Below, piece by piece: positions 1 through 10,583 of a stretch of DNA of 64,000 bases. The stretch's first letter is position 1. Each line of letters begins with the position of its first letter. The stretch covers positions 77,620,251-77,684,250 of the forward strand of contig NC_080092.1 in NCBI RefSeq assembly GCF_950005125.1. Reading direction: 5' to 3'. The DNA comes from Chionomys nivalis. Its lineage: Eukaryota > Chordata > Mammalia > Rodentia > Cricetidae. Under the pieces are notes generated by a model. That model worked only from the letters and a program-made list of their open reading frames with translations, made no database searches and was not told where the DNA came from. The translations under genes were made by a program, and so were the position numbers.

Positions 1-40
1 CTGTGCACCATGGCATGCATCCATGTCCCCCTACACACAC

Positions 41-44
41 ACAC

Positions 45-108
<64 letters not shown>

Positions 109-121
109 AGAGAGAGAGAGA
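41..121. repeat. (CA)n/(AG)n microsatellite
   Basis: A short CA run passes into a nearly pure AG run of about 70 bases. It is a purine-rich simple repeat, likely length-variable between individuals. Confidence 0.95.
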
Positions 122-132
122 ACACTTAAAAT

Positions 133-460
133 AAGCCAGGTGTAGTGGCACACACCTTTAATCCCAACTCTTTTTTTTTTTTTTTTTTTTTTTTGGTTTT
201 TCGAGACCGGGTTTCTCCATAGCTTTTTGGTTCCTGTCCTGGCACTAGCTCTTGTAGACCAGGCTGGCCTTGAACTCACAGAGATCCGCCTGCCTCTGCC
301 TCTCGAGTGCTGGGATTAAAGGCGTGCGCCACCACCGCCCGGCTAATCCCAACTCTTGAGAGACAGAGGCAGGCAGATCTGTGAGTTCCAAACCTGCCTT
401 GTCTACACAGAGAGTTCCTAGTTAGCTAGGGATAAATCATGAGATGCTGTCTCTAAAAAA
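133..460 (+). repeat. old B1 SINE split by a younger B1
   Basis: A diverged forward B1 (starts GCCAGGTGTAGTGGCACACACC) is interrupted at 171-343 by a reverse, well-preserved B1. The 12-base target TAATCCCAACTC is repeated on both sides (159-170 and 344-355), so the reverse copy is the later arrival. Confidence 0.9.
171..343 (-). mobile_element. B1 SINE, reverse, nested, with TSD
   Basis: It reads poly-T, then GGTTTTTCGAGAC and the typical reverse B1 body, ending CACCACCGCCCGGC. Flanking direct repeats TAATCCCAACTC are perfect. Confidence 0.93.
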
Positions 461-582
461 CAAAAGCACTTAGAACAAAACTTGGTTCCCTGCAAGTGCC
501 ATCAAAATACGTGCTGTGTGACAGCAGCTATCAGGAGAAAAACAGGCCAACTAAGAATACTAAGAATAAACTCTCCTCCACA

Positions 583-660
583 GGCTGTGTGACCTCAGGC
601 AAGTCAATTAGCCTCTCTGAGTCATACTGTTTATTGTTGAGAAAGCAAAATAATGGACAT
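583..660 (+). repeat. MIR SINE fragment
   Basis: The stretch CTGTGTGACCTCAGGCAAGT followed by a TAGCCTCTCTGAGTCA-like segment matches the well-known MIR core (loss of a few bases). MIR predates placental mammals, so this is an old fossil. Confidence 0.7.
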
Positions 661-1090
661 CAGCCTCAAGTCCTTGAGAGCAGAGGCTAGGTAAGCCATC
701 ATTATCGCTCAGGCCCTAGCCTAGGGGCCAGTTTGGCAAGCAGCTCAATTGCTTATGAAAACTAATCTCTGCTTTACCCGCTTGAACCACAGCCGGTGTC
801 CTGCTGGTACTAGCAGACAGTGGCATCTTGTGGGGAAACTGTGGAACTGCACCCTGGTAGAGCGCCGCTCCCGACTCCGGTGCGGTCCTTGGGATACCCA
901 GTCAACATTAAACAAGCATTCACTAGCTGCCTTCTGTGTTCAGGGTGCTGACTCCAAGACCTAGCATAAACAAGGCAAGAGAGACGAAATGACTACACAG
1001 GAGAGTGAGGACAACCTCACAAGGATTATAACTTTGTTACTAATGCCCAGCTTGAGAGGCAGAGAGAAGGGAGAAAGAGACTGTGTGCGT
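661..1090. other. unassigned intergenic sequence
   Basis: I see no coding gene and no recognisable repeat here. Short open frames are unsupported by codon bias or homology that I know. Confidence 0.6.
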
Positions 1091-1424
1091 GCATGCATAC
1101 TGGCACACGTGAACAGGCTTTTGCGCCATGGTCTGTGTGTAGAGGTCAGAGAACAGTCTGCAGGCATTGCCCTTTCTTCCACCACAGGTCTCTAGATCGA
1201 ACTCAGATCCTTCAGTTCTGCAGCAAGCACGTTTACCCGCCGAGCCATCTCACTTGCCCAGCCCCAACTCTTTATCTGTTTGTTCAAGATATGGTTTCTC
1301 TCTGTAACAGCCTTGGCTGTCCTGGAACTCTCTGTAGACCAGGCTGACCTCAAACTCACAGAGATTCACCTGCCTCTGCCTCCCAAGTGCTGGGATTAAA
1401 GATTTGTGTTGCCACTGCCCGGCT
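1090..1424 (-). repeat. B3/B4-like SINE followed by reverse B1
   Basis: Bases about 1090-1262 end in the reverse tRNA-derived head (GAGCCATCTCACTTGCCCAGCCC) of a B3/B4-type element. Bases about 1275-1423 are a reverse B1 (CCTTGGCTGTCCTGGAACTC to CACTGCCCGGC). Confidence 0.8.
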
Positions 1425-1909
1425 CCAACCCTTATCTTAAAGAAAATACAAGCATTCTGCAGGGAACTTGTCAAATTGGGCAGCTCAGCTACAGGGGTGA
1501 TTCTGAGGTGATGGCCTATGTCAGCGACTGTCCATTCAGCGCAGGTCAACCCCAGGAAATGAAAGGAAGCCCAGGGAGGATAATCCACTCCGGTGACTAT
1601 CAGGTGGAACGGCACAGCGAGGAGGGGATCAAGTTATGTTCCTCATCCTACCGCAGGCATCGACTGCACTGTAGAATCCTGACCCAGGTTGTCTGCAGGG
1701 AGGAGGAGGGACATTTGACCCTAAAGCCTGTTTTCCTCAGCACCTCCCAGGAAATGAAGACTGGAGAGTCCAGGAGCAGTGAGACAGCTCCTCCCGTAAA
1801 AGCTCTCGCTATGCAAACCAGGCTATCTGAGTTTGACCCCTGCAACCCATGGAAAGGAAGCTGGAGAGAACCAACCCTACAAAGTTGTCCTCTGACCTCC
1901 ACAAATACT

Positions 1910-2000
1910 CTATGACACACATCCACTCCCATATCTCACACACACACACACTATGACACACATCCACTCCCATATCACACACACACACACACACACACTA
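1910..2000. repeat. duplicated 25-mer with CA microsatellites
   Basis: The 25-base unit starting CTATGACACACATCCACTCC occurs at 1910-1934 and again at 1951-1975, each followed by a (CA)n run. A 41-base period duplication has been copied together with its microsatellite. Confidence 0.9.
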
Positions 2001-2480
2001 AAGCAAACCTAGGTGTGGCACAGGTCACATTCAACTGGAGAATCAAAGATCCCATGGAAAATATGTCGTTTCCAAATGGGCCTTGGAGAGCGAGTATAAA
2101 GGAGTGGGTATATAGGGAAGGAAGGATCTTCAGCGTGGTAGATCCCACAGTGTGTAAATGAAGTACAGGAGTCCAGGCTATACAGGGGAGCCAAGGACAA
2201 ACAACCCAGGGCCCCAAAGGACAGGTCACGGAGGTTACACTGAATAAAGCCAGGGAGCTCACTAAGAAGAAAGCCCTGATTGACCAGAGTCAGAGAAAAT
2301 ACAGGATCCAGAACAGAGCTGCAGCAGCAGCAGCGCAGGCTGCAGGGAGCAGGCACGGGAGGAGGCTGGAAGAGAAGTGCATGCAAGAGCTATAGGAGGC
2401 ACCAGCAGCGGTGGTACACCCCTGCGATCCCGGGCTTAGGAGACTGAAACAGGAAGATCCTGTCAAAGAGAAGAAAGAGA
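2001..2480. other. unassigned intergenic sequence
   Basis: No gene is recognised. There is a small (CAG)n-like run at about 2320-2340. Open frames in either strand are short and not conserved with any family I know. Confidence 0.55.
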
Positions 2481-2486
2481 GGGTGC

Positions 2487-2750
2487 CAGGCGGTGGTGGT
2501 GCGCGCCTTTCATTCCAGCACTTGGGAAGCAGAGGCAGGCGGATCTCTGTGAGTTCAAGGCCAGCCTGGTCTACAGAGTGAGTTCCAAGACTGCCAGAGC
2601 TATACAGAGAAACCGTCCTGAATAACCAAAAAGAGAGAGAGAGAGGGAGGGAGGGAGGGAGGGAGGGAGGGAGGGAGGAAGGAAGGAAGGAAGGAAGGAA
2701 GGAAGGAAGGAAGGAAAGAAGGAAGGAGGAAAAAAGGAAAGAGAGGATGA
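2487..2750 (+). repeat. B1 SINE with expanded purine tail
   Basis: A forward B1 at 2487-2632 runs directly into (GA)n, (GGGA)n and (GGAA)n tracts to about 2750. The microsatellite grew from the SINE's A-rich tail. Confidence 0.9.
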
Positions 2751-2759
2751 CATAGAGCT

Positions 2760-3560
2760 TGGGTGGTGAGGAGGTGCAATCTGGAAACAGTTGGGATGGG
2801 AGAATTGCTCTCGTGAAGCTGAGATGTCAGGTCTTCTGGAGGTGATGCGGAGAAACGGAAAACAGTAACCAGGGTAGAGACCTGACCAGGACTGCTGTGG
2901 GCAGAGGGACAACAGGAAGAGGAGTTGCCAGTGCCCACTTAGAGATAGGGAACCCAGGCTCAGGAGAGGGGCTCAAGGGACAGAGAGCATCCTGGTGAAT
3001 AGTTTAACTGGTGGAAGGTGCCACCGCCCATCAGAAGATACCCGAGAAAGAAAGAGGGAGATAGACGAGGGACCTTGAGAGTGGACCAGGACAGTGTCAG
3101 GAATGTCCAGCAGTGTCAGAGGCCACAGGAGCCCAGAGGTTGAGAAAGGAAGTGGTTATTGGATGTGTCGGTATGGCTGTCACGCTCCGACTCTCACAAA
3201 AGGAGCCTCAGCGACAGAAGTCAGGCTGCAAATAGGTTAAGGGGCAAGGGAAAAAGGCCTTGGAGGCAGCTGAGAGAACCAGGGAAAGGGGGAAGATGAG
3301 AGGAAAGAAGGATGATCTGGGGCCCTGCAGAGATGGGGGGGGGGTACCCAGAGGCTCAGTGTGGAAACCTTTGGAGACTCAAAAGCGGACTTAAGAGACC
3401 CAGCTAAGGAACAGGAAGTGGCAGCACACCTACCTCTGTAACCCCAGGAGATGGAGGCAGGAAGATGGGCATTTCGAGGCCCGCTTTGACTATACAGTGT
3501 GAGTTCATCAGCCTGTGTTATTTATTGTCTCGATAAATAGTAAATAAAGATGTCAAGACC
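2760..3560. other. unassigned intergenic sequence, purine-rich
   Basis: No gene or clear repeat is visible apart from a diverged B1-like segment at about 3410-3530. Confidence 0.5.
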
Positions 3561-3564
3561 TAGC

Positions 3565-3715
3565 CAGGTGGTGGTGGTGCACACTTTTAATCCCAGCACT
3601 TGGAGGCAGAGGCAGGCGGATCTGAGTTCCAGGCTAGCCTGGTCTACCCAGGAATTCCAGAAGAGCCAGGGCTACACAGAGAAACCCTGTCTTGAAAAAC
3701 CAAACCAAAAAAGGA
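3565..3715 (+). mobile_element. B1 SINE, forward
   Basis: It begins GCCAGGTGGTGGTGGTGCACAC and ends with an A-rich CCTGTCTTGAAAAACCAAACC tail, full length at about 150 bases. Confidence 0.92.
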
Positions 3716-4044
3716 AAAGAAGCCAAGACCTGTGATCTTGTCAACCCTGCCAAACTGGAAAGGAGGGAGCAGGGAAGAAATGTCAGGGCTCACTTCCCTG
3801 TCCCTTTCTGGGGTTCCAATGCACTGCCTCAAGACCAGCCTGGGGGAAAGCAGGGCCTTTGTCTGTACGAGGCTGCAGTCCTAGTTGGGGAGGATCTGTG
3901 TGTACCCCAAACCCAGCCCATGCTGCAATCATGTTTCCTCAGCCACTTTCCTTTCTCTAAGATGGTTCTTTAGTGGACCGAATGACAGAATCCCCAAAGA
4001 TCCGTCCTAACCTTCAAGAACCTGTGATGTGGTTAGAAAAGGGG

Positions 4045-4175
4045 CTCCTGCAGGGTCAATGGTACCCACTTGTAGATCCTGCACTTAAGATTCAGAGGCA
4101 GGAGGATCACAGCAAGTTTCAGCTCAGCCTAGTTTAGGGCTACACTGTAAGATCCTGTCTCAAAACAGTGGGAAA
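4045..4175 (+). repeat. diverged B1-like SINE
   Basis: The order 'AGAGGCAGGAGGATCACAGC... GATCCTGTCTCAAAACAG' follows the B1 layout with many changes. Confidence 0.6.
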
Positions 4176-4199
4176 CAATGAGTTTGAATTAAAGACAAA

Positions 4200-5625
4200 C
4201 ATCCTTAGGAGAATAGAAGCTTCCAGAACAGGAGGTAGGGAATGCCTAGGGTGGTTAAAATCTGGACTGCAGGGACTCTCCCCTAGCGCCTCAGGGGGGA
4301 AAAGCAGAGCCCCTACGCAGTCACTTTGTCCTGTTCAAGCGTGAATGAAAGAAGAAAAAAAAACCCTCTGCTTTAAAACTCCACCCCGTACCCCTGGGCT
4401 CATTTGCTGTGTTGATTGGAAACCAAATCCTGCTCCCTACTCTGTAAAATGTCTAGAAGTTTCCAGGGACGCCTGGAGCTCTTAGAGTCTTCAAGTTAAA
4501 CTTTGCTCCGAGGGGAGTTCTAGGTCTGGCCAAAAGGCATCAGGTGGAGAACGAGCCCTTCCAGTGGGGGGAGGGGAGCCAAGCTCGCCGGTCCTTCCTG
4601 CCCCGCCCCTCCCCTCGAGACCGCGCTCTCGGCCTCCAGATCCAGGCAGGTTAAAAGGCACAAAGCCCATTACACGGCTCCACAAATAGGTACCTGCCTC
4701 ACCTCTCCCCGTAGTCACCTTCTTTTCAGGGTGTTTCTGTAAGCTCCCCAAATTGGCCTTTTCCTTTACCATTTTCATTCCCGGGGGGAGGGGGCAGGAG
4801 CGGACAGATATTCCGGAGCCCCAGAGGGATGGAAGGCTCTCTCCTACCTCTCCCCAGGCCACAGCTGGAGGGGGGGAGGGGAGGTCAGCAGGGTTCATAA
4901 AGGCCAGATGTTAAAGAAAAAGAGAGGCAAAGTGCCCACCCACCCCATCCCTCCCCTCCCCACCCCCAAAGGGGGCAGGCTCTAGGAACACTTCTGAGGT
5001 CCAAAAGAGTTTTTCTTAAGGATTTGAGCTATGCAAACCATAAACTTTCTACAGGGCGTCTTCACAGAAAAGGAGCGTCCTTCCCATTGTCACATGGGAA
5101 CTGTCCTTCCTTGCCCAATTTTGGGGATGAGGGGTGTTACTTGCGTAGACACAAGGGCCATTAGGACCCTCAGTAACGGGTAGATCTCAAAGTCCTGCCA
5201 CCCTGCGTACATCACCCACCCCTGAACCGGATCTCCCAGGGTAGAGAAAGTCACTTCACTCTTCTTGACTCAAGAAGTCCTCCTAACCGGGACAGGGTCC
5301 AGGCCTAGCTCCTCTCTGCAAAACAGAACCTCTGACCCCAAACCTAATCCCCAGGCCCTGCCCCCTTCTGATCCATCAGATCCCTGACAACTCCCAAAAT
5401 GCCAGAGGCTAAAAAAAAAAAAAAAAACCACCATTTAAGGTAGCCCGCCCCGCCCAGGTTCCCTCCAAGCCCTCAGGCCAAAGGCCTTCCATCTGCCTTT
5501 CGGCAGCCAGTCTTGCACCCAACTCGTTAAAGGGCTGAGTCAGGAGGGTCTGAAGGATGGATTCAGAGTAGCCTTCTAACTCCAACCCATCCCATCCATA
5601 AACTGGGGGAGAGTACCTCGAAAGA
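4200..5625. other. SINE-free unique sequence downstream of EPOP
   Basis: This stretch has almost no young SINEs while both sides do. It contains C-rich and G-rich runs (about 4770-4980) and an A18 run at about 5411. I recognise no gene. The lack of insertions suggests constrained regulatory DNA, which is inference only. Confidence 0.5.
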
Positions 5626-6405
5626 CAACTTGTTTGGTCTGATTTTATTGATTTGTTCCACCTTCCATTATCTTCCCAGGGAATTTTTGGCCCATTCTCC
5701 AGGAAAAACCAGCCTTGGGCCACACAACTAGGCCCTCTGCCCTCCTCTTTAAGGGAGGAGGGAAGTGGGGCTGGAGGACTCTTCCACCCATCAAACCTTA
5801 TGGCAAGGGAAGCCCCAAAAACTGGACAAAAGGGTAAAGTTACTCAACCCTGCTGGTTGAGACTGAGGCTCCCATCAACGGGAGAATCACCTGAACTTGG
5901 GAAGAGGAAGGACTAGGAATAGAAAAGGGGGTGTAAAGGGTTAAAGGTCTGAGCCGTGGGGGGTAGAGGATGCCCCCAGGGAGCTGTCAATCATTTTCCC
6001 ACCCCACCGCAACCCCACGTCCCTAAACTGGCCCTCAAACGTGGAAACAACCGGTTTGTCCATCACCAAGGTCCTTCCCTCAGTCCCTTTCTTTTGGTCT
6101 CCGGGCAGTCGCCGCCTGGCTCCCCCGGGGTATAAAGACCCAGGGTCGCCCGCTGAGAGGGCAGGGATGGAGCTGGTCACGCAGCCTTCTACAGTTAAGG
6201 CTTTTCCGGAAGCCATCCCTTGGTTCATCGGTCGAGATGAGGGACTATCACCCCGACCTCTCAGGTGCTTGAAGATCACTGTCATTTGCGGTCCCTCGGC
6301 ACACAGTCAATAAAACGCAAAAAGACAAACAAATCTGAGAATCAAGGCTCCCTCCTGGAGTCCTCAGTCTGCCCGGGGCCCCAACCCGGAGAAGAGGGCG
6401 AAAGC
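5625..6405 (-). other. EPOP: EPOP 3' untranslated region (predicted)
   Basis: The minus strand after the EPOP stop stays SINE-free for about 760 bases to a canonical AATAAA (plus-strand TTTATT at 5644-5649). It is followed by a T/G-containing stretch as expected for a cleavage element. The resulting mRNA of about 2.3 kb is plausible for this gene. The end point is predicted, not observed. Confidence 0.6.
5644..5649 (-). terminator. EPOP: EPOP polyadenylation signal AATAAA
   Basis: TTTATT on the plus strand is AATAAA in the sense of EPOP, and is the first canonical hexamer I found downstream of the stop codon. Confidence 0.6.
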
Positions 6406-7527
6406 TCAGGGTTCTTCCAAGTTGACCCACCAGGATTTGAGGCCCGGGGGCTCGGGGACAGCGGGTCCTCCCATCTGCCACCTCCACAGCGGGTGGGCAG
6501 GCGGAGGCTTTTCGTCTCCCTGGAGGCGAAGCGAGGAAGCCGGCCCTAAGTCTCCGTCCTCCTCCACCACCAGGGCTGGTGGACAGGGAAAGCAGTCGAG
6601 GAGGCTAAAGGTGCTCGAGGTGGGGAGCGTCGGGACGGGCCGGCGGGGCTGCAATCCGCGCGGAGGCGGCGCTGGCCGCCGGCGTTTCTTGGCTGCTACC
6701 CGGGCTTTGGCTGCCGGCCGCTCGGGCCCTCGGCGCAAACTTGGAGTGTCCAGGGCGAAGCCCTTCGCATAACACCAAAGTTTCGAGCGGCGGATCAGGC
6801 GATTGAAATGTTCCTGGCGGAGATCACTGGGCGCGTCCGGCGCTGCGTCTGCCGTCGAAGGGCTGAGCGCGGGTGCCTCGGGCGCGGCCGGGGCAGGGTC
6901 TCCACCCGATGCAGCCGCCGAGGCCGGCACAGGCTGCTCCGGAGACGCAGGTTCCGGGGAGAGGCCCGCAGGTGGCGGAGGAGGCTGGGAGCTGGGCTCA
7001 TGTGGCGGACTGCTAGCTGCATTAGGCTGGAACTCCAGACTCCGGACTGGCCTGGGCGGGGACCAGGCGGAGCTGGTCGGAGAATCCCGAGGACGCCGGG
7101 GAGCAGGGCAGCAACCGGGAGGTGCGCAGGAACCAGAACCGAAGTGCGGGAAGCCGCCTCCGCCCTCTTCCTCCTCTCCGCCGCCTGGGCACACCGCGAC
7201 GCCTGCATCCTCGCGGGCCGCGGAGCTCACGTCGCTCGGTCGCCCGGCCTGTCCCCCGAGGTGCTTCAGACTGTCCACCGCCCTGCCGCCGGTGCGTGGC
7301 GAGGCCGGGGGGCCCAGCAGCACCGGGGTCCGCGGCGCCAGCTCTCCAGGCCCCAGGCCCAGAGCGGACGGCCGGGGTTTGGCAAGGGCGCAGAAGGCGA
7401 GGGCACGCAGGCACAGTGGGGAGAACTCCGGGGTCCCCCGACGCGGTTTCCGGGGCGTGGGCGAGCAGGGAGACCCCCGCGGGGACGCGGGCACTGCCAG
7501 GCGGGGAGGAGGACACAGAGTCTCCAT
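6406..7527 (-). CDS. EPOP: EPOP: Elongin BC and Polycomb repressive complex 2-associated protein
   Basis: A single-exon frame of 373 codons plus stop, close to the human and mouse proteins (about 370-380). It starts METLCPPPRLAVPASPRGSP and ends near WRWQMGGPAVPEPPGLK, both matching EPOP (C17orf96) as I remember it. EPOP is nuclear, binds PRC2 through its C-terminal part, and recruits Elongin B/C through an N-terminal BC-box; SPLCLRALAFCAL (residues 36-48) is the candidate box. The middle is low-complexity Pro/Ala/Ser-rich with an acidic GEEEEG run. The conserved C-terminal block starts DLRQEHFNRLIRRSKLWCYA (residue 235), followed by a basic AAKKRRR nuclear-localisation-like stretch. The frame extends 8 codons upstream to a GTG at 7551, but ATG at 7527 fits the family start. 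It lies divergent to MLLT6, as in human. Confidence 0.96.
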   Translation of the reverse strand: METLCPPPRLAVPASPRGSPCSPTPRKPRRGTPEFSPLCLRALAFCALAKPRPSALGLGPGELAPRTPVLLGPPASPRTGGRAVDSLKHLGGQAGRPSDVSSAAREDAGVAVCPGGGEEEEGGGGFPHFGSGSCAPPGCCPAPRRPRDSPTSSAWSPPRPVRSLEFQPNAASSPPHEPSSQPPPPPAGLSPEPASPEQPVPASAAASGGDPAPAAPEAPALSPSTADAAPDAPSDLRQEHFNRLIRRSKLWCYAKGFALDTPSLRRGPERPAAKARVAAKKRRRPAPPPRGLQPRRPVPTLPTSSTFSLLDCFPCPPALVVEEDGDLGPASSLRLQGDEKPPPAHPLWRWQMGGPAVPEPPGLKSWWVNLEEP

Positions 7528-7550
7528 GGAGCAGCCTTGGGGGTCGCCCA

Positions 7551-7849
7551 CTGCGGGGGCCCTGGTCCCAACGGCGGGATGCCCCGGCGGCCCGAAGAGC
7601 CCGCGGGCCAGGGGAACATCGCCCCCCGTCGACGGGGAGGTCTGTGCTCACGGGCGCCCCGGGCCCGCCACCGGGGGCCCGCGGCGGTGCTCCGGCTCCC
7701 TCCGCGGTCTCGTCACGCGGCCCTCGCGGCGGCCGGACTCCTGGGTCCCCGCGCGTCCCCGGCGCAATCGGTCCCGCTTCCTGCCGCCGCGTTCCCGGCG
7801 CGCCCCCCTCAACACTGAGGCGGGGGCAAACAAAGCGGCCGGCACTCAC
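7551..7849 (-). other. EPOP: possible 5' UTR intron of EPOP
   Basis: On the minus strand a good donor GTGAGT follows CGGCC (plus 7844-7849). A CCCCCGCAG acceptor-like site lies at plus 7551-7559, just before the start codon. The acceptor lacks a long pyrimidine tract, so an unspliced leader is equally possible. Confidence 0.3.
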
Positions 7850-7957
7850 GGCCGGCGGGAAGGACCCCGGCCCGGCGCCCGGTGCCCGGGCCCAGCGGCG
7901 GGGAGGGCGCCTTCCGCCCTCTCGGCTTCTTTCTTCCCCGCTGGCTCCGGAGACCGC

Positions 7958-8044
7958 GTTATAGAGAACTGCCCCCTCGCTGCCCCAATACCAGCGCCGC
8001 GGCTGCGAGCCCGCCTCTGATTGGTCGCTGTTGCTGTGACGTCA
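7958..8044 (-). promoter_or_regulatory. EPOP: EPOP core promoter: CRE, CCAAT box, TATA-like element
   Basis: In the direction of EPOP the order is: palindromic TGACGTCA (8037-8044), CCAAT (plus ATTGG, 8020-8024), then CTATAAC (plus 7958-7964). Spacing suits a start site near 7930. The CRE would be read by CREB/ATF factors and the CCAAT box by NF-Y. Function is inferred from motif and position. Confidence 0.65.
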
Positions 8045-8221
8045 CGCAGACCCCACCCCTCGGGCGGCACGGCCCCCGTCCCCATTCCGCACACAGACAG
8101 ACACACGTGGACCCTGAGCTGCTGGACTGGAAGGCAGGGATCCGGGGCGCGTGGGTCTGGGCGCGCGCGGGTGGAAGTGCGAGGGGCCAGACGCAGAGCT
8201 CCTGGCGGTCTGCTGGCATCC

Positions 8222-8310
8222 TGGAATCATTTTACCTGGTCGCAGATCCGGCCACTCGTTTTCCCGGTAGCAGACTTGGGTTTTCCGTGTCTGTAAAATG
8301 GAAAGTTTGT
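8222..8310 (+). repeat. MIR SINE fragment
   Basis: The segment ends TTTTCCGTGTCTGTAAAATG, the characteristic MIR core, just upstream of EPOP. Confidence 0.55.
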
Positions 8311-10560
8311 TTCTGCCCTTTGGCAGCTTGATGGAACTCCGTGAATTCACAGCGACAAGCTCAAAAGCAAGGTGGAAGGAATTGATGAAACCAAGCGTCG
8401 ATGGCTTACGAGCTTGGCGTAGCAAGGGATCGCCCTTAAGGGTGTCCTGTGGGCTTTGCTCTGGGTTGGGGGGGGCCTAGAACAGGGCCTGGCACCCAGT
8501 GAACTCAAAACAAAAACCACTTGTAGAGTGACTGGTTAGGAATTCGCTACGTATGTGCAAGATGTGTAAAGGAAAAAGTTAAATTTGGAGGAGGGGAGTC
8601 TCATCAGACCCACGGAAGACATTTAGCTGGCTTTCTCGGTACCTGTTTCCTTATCTCCGTGAAGTATAGAAGTACCCCACTTCTTAACGGAATTTCAACG
8701 CGTTGGCACAGTTGAGAGCCTCCAAATGGCAGGATTCGACCCTCTGAATCCCGAGCTGCCCCGAATGGGTAGAAAGGGCCAAAGGAGACGCATAGACTCT
8801 TACTTTCCACCCACAAGAGAAAAGTGAATTCCCACGACATACCCTGATAATGCATACACCTCTCACGTCTCTCCTTCAGCTCCTACACAGCCTACTCAGT
8901 CTGTGGAAGAGACTTGTTCCTTCATGCTGATCTCTCCTCAGAGTCTAGAATGAGCTAGTATCCTATCTGCACAGAAGGAGCCCAGCAGCCGGTAGAATTC
9001 AGTTTTGATCCCTGCTATATTACCACTGCCCAAACCGCACAATAACCGCTTGTGAATAAATGGGTGTGTGCAGGAGTCCTTGGGCTGTTCATCATCATTG
9101 TAACTCCGGGTTGTTAGATACAGTTGCTTCTCATCTGCAAGAGACTGATTGTAGGAGTCAGGGAGAGAATGAGATTGAGGGTTACAGTATCGCTTCCTGG
9201 CCAGGGCAAAGGAATGTTCTCCCTCCCTCCCTGATAGGGTCTCACCACGTAGCCTATGCTAGCTTAGGACTCCGTCCCCTTGCCTCAGCTTTCTGAGCGC
9301 TACACTTACCGGCTTGCATAATAGGTTTTCCTGTGATAGAACAGCCAATGCAGCTTGCATCCTCATCCTCCCAGGGACAATAGGGACACTGTTTTTCTAA
9401 ATCACATCTAATAACACCTGGGAGGAAAGGACTAAGGATGGATTCACACACACACATACACACACCCTGCCCTTGGCGGAGGCCCAAGGTAAAGCTCAAA
9501 GTGGGACTTGTGGAAAGAGAGGGTTCGATGTTCTGATCCCCAACTCCCCAATCCCAAGTGTCCTCTATGAGACGGAGCCCTAGCTCTGGGACAGCTGTCA
9601 TGAAGTGGGTAGATCCCTGGGGTCCTGCCAGGTCACCTGGTTGATCTGGATCTAACCTCCAAGGTTCCTTTGCCCCCTGAGCCCTGGCCCCACCTTAAAT
9701 ACACACAGGCACACGCTGGAGGAAGGGAACGGAAGGCAGTGATCTGCACTAGAGAGAGGGTGGGAAGCCTCAGCAGGACTTTTCGGCTTGGTGGGAGAGT
9801 CACCTAGTTCCCTGCTCTCCTCTGGTCGCTGTGACAAACACCGGAGAGCGGCCTCGGCCCACTGCGGGAGCCCGGCCTGGGAGGCTCCTTTCTTTTTCTC
9901 TGGAGTCTCTGGAATTTCCAGCCCCGCACCCAGCACGGTGTGAATCTCTGTGTGAATAAATCAGCGACTATTATGTAACAATGCAATTCACAGGCCTCCT
10001 TCATCTCCCACTCCAAAAACTGCCAGCTCCCCAAACCTGAGTTTAGGGCTTTAATGAAGGGGGGTCAATGTGGTTAAAGAGTCCTGCCCTGGAGGAAATA
10101 CCCCTTCCACCTTCCCTTCCCGGAAGACATGGAAGCAGTTAAAAAAACAAAACAAAACAAAAAAACACTGGGGGTAATGCCACAGCCGGGGGGGAAAAAA
10201 ACTGGCGTCAAGGCGCCATCTTTTTTCAGAAGACTCGGCGGGGCAGCTCTGCAGCCCCGAGCAGTATTGCCTAGATACTCTCTGTTTCACTGTCCCTCTC
10301 GGTAAAACGGGTCAACTGTGGTTTTCTCAGAGCATCAACAGCAGAGCTGAACACCAAATGACCCATCACCAATTCCTCACGTCGGCTGCCCCGGCTGCTG
10401 CACTTCCCAGAGTGAACTGTAGAGGGCACTCGACTCGCCCTCCGCCTTCTACGGGAGGGGTGGCTGCTTCCCCCACAGAGACAAACTGGGTTCTGGGACC
10501 TATTTTACACCTCTCCAGAGGAAGGGACAAAAGAAATAAGACGAGCCCCCGGGGGCTAAC
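8311..10560. other. mostly unique DNA upstream of EPOP
   Basis: No gene is recognised. A weak B1-like reverse fragment lies at about 9222-9315 and a MIR-like scrap at about 10285-10320. No young SINE has landed here, unlike the next 29 kb, so regulatory constraint is possible. Confidence 0.5.
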
Positions 10561-10583
10561 CCAGAAAGCTTTCTTTCTTGGCT

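Larger units (their letters stand above)
6500..8200. promoter_or_regulatory. EPOP: CpG island over EPOP 5' end
   Basis: CG dinucleotides are very frequent from about 6600 to 8200 and drop sharply on both sides. The island covers the coding exon and promoter, as usual for a Polycomb-linked developmental gene. Confidence 0.9.

Noticed and set aside
1406..1915. 169-codon plus-strand frame
   Set aside because: It begins within a B1 SINE and has no recognisable domain or codon bias.
7528..7551. GTG start eight codons upstream of EPOP ATG
   Set aside because: Non-ATG start, and the family begins at METLCP. The extension is not needed.
7022..7849. Long alternative frames on both strands over EPOP
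   Set aside because: They are shadows of CpG-rich DNA with few stop codons. Only the 6406-7527 minus frame matches a known protein.
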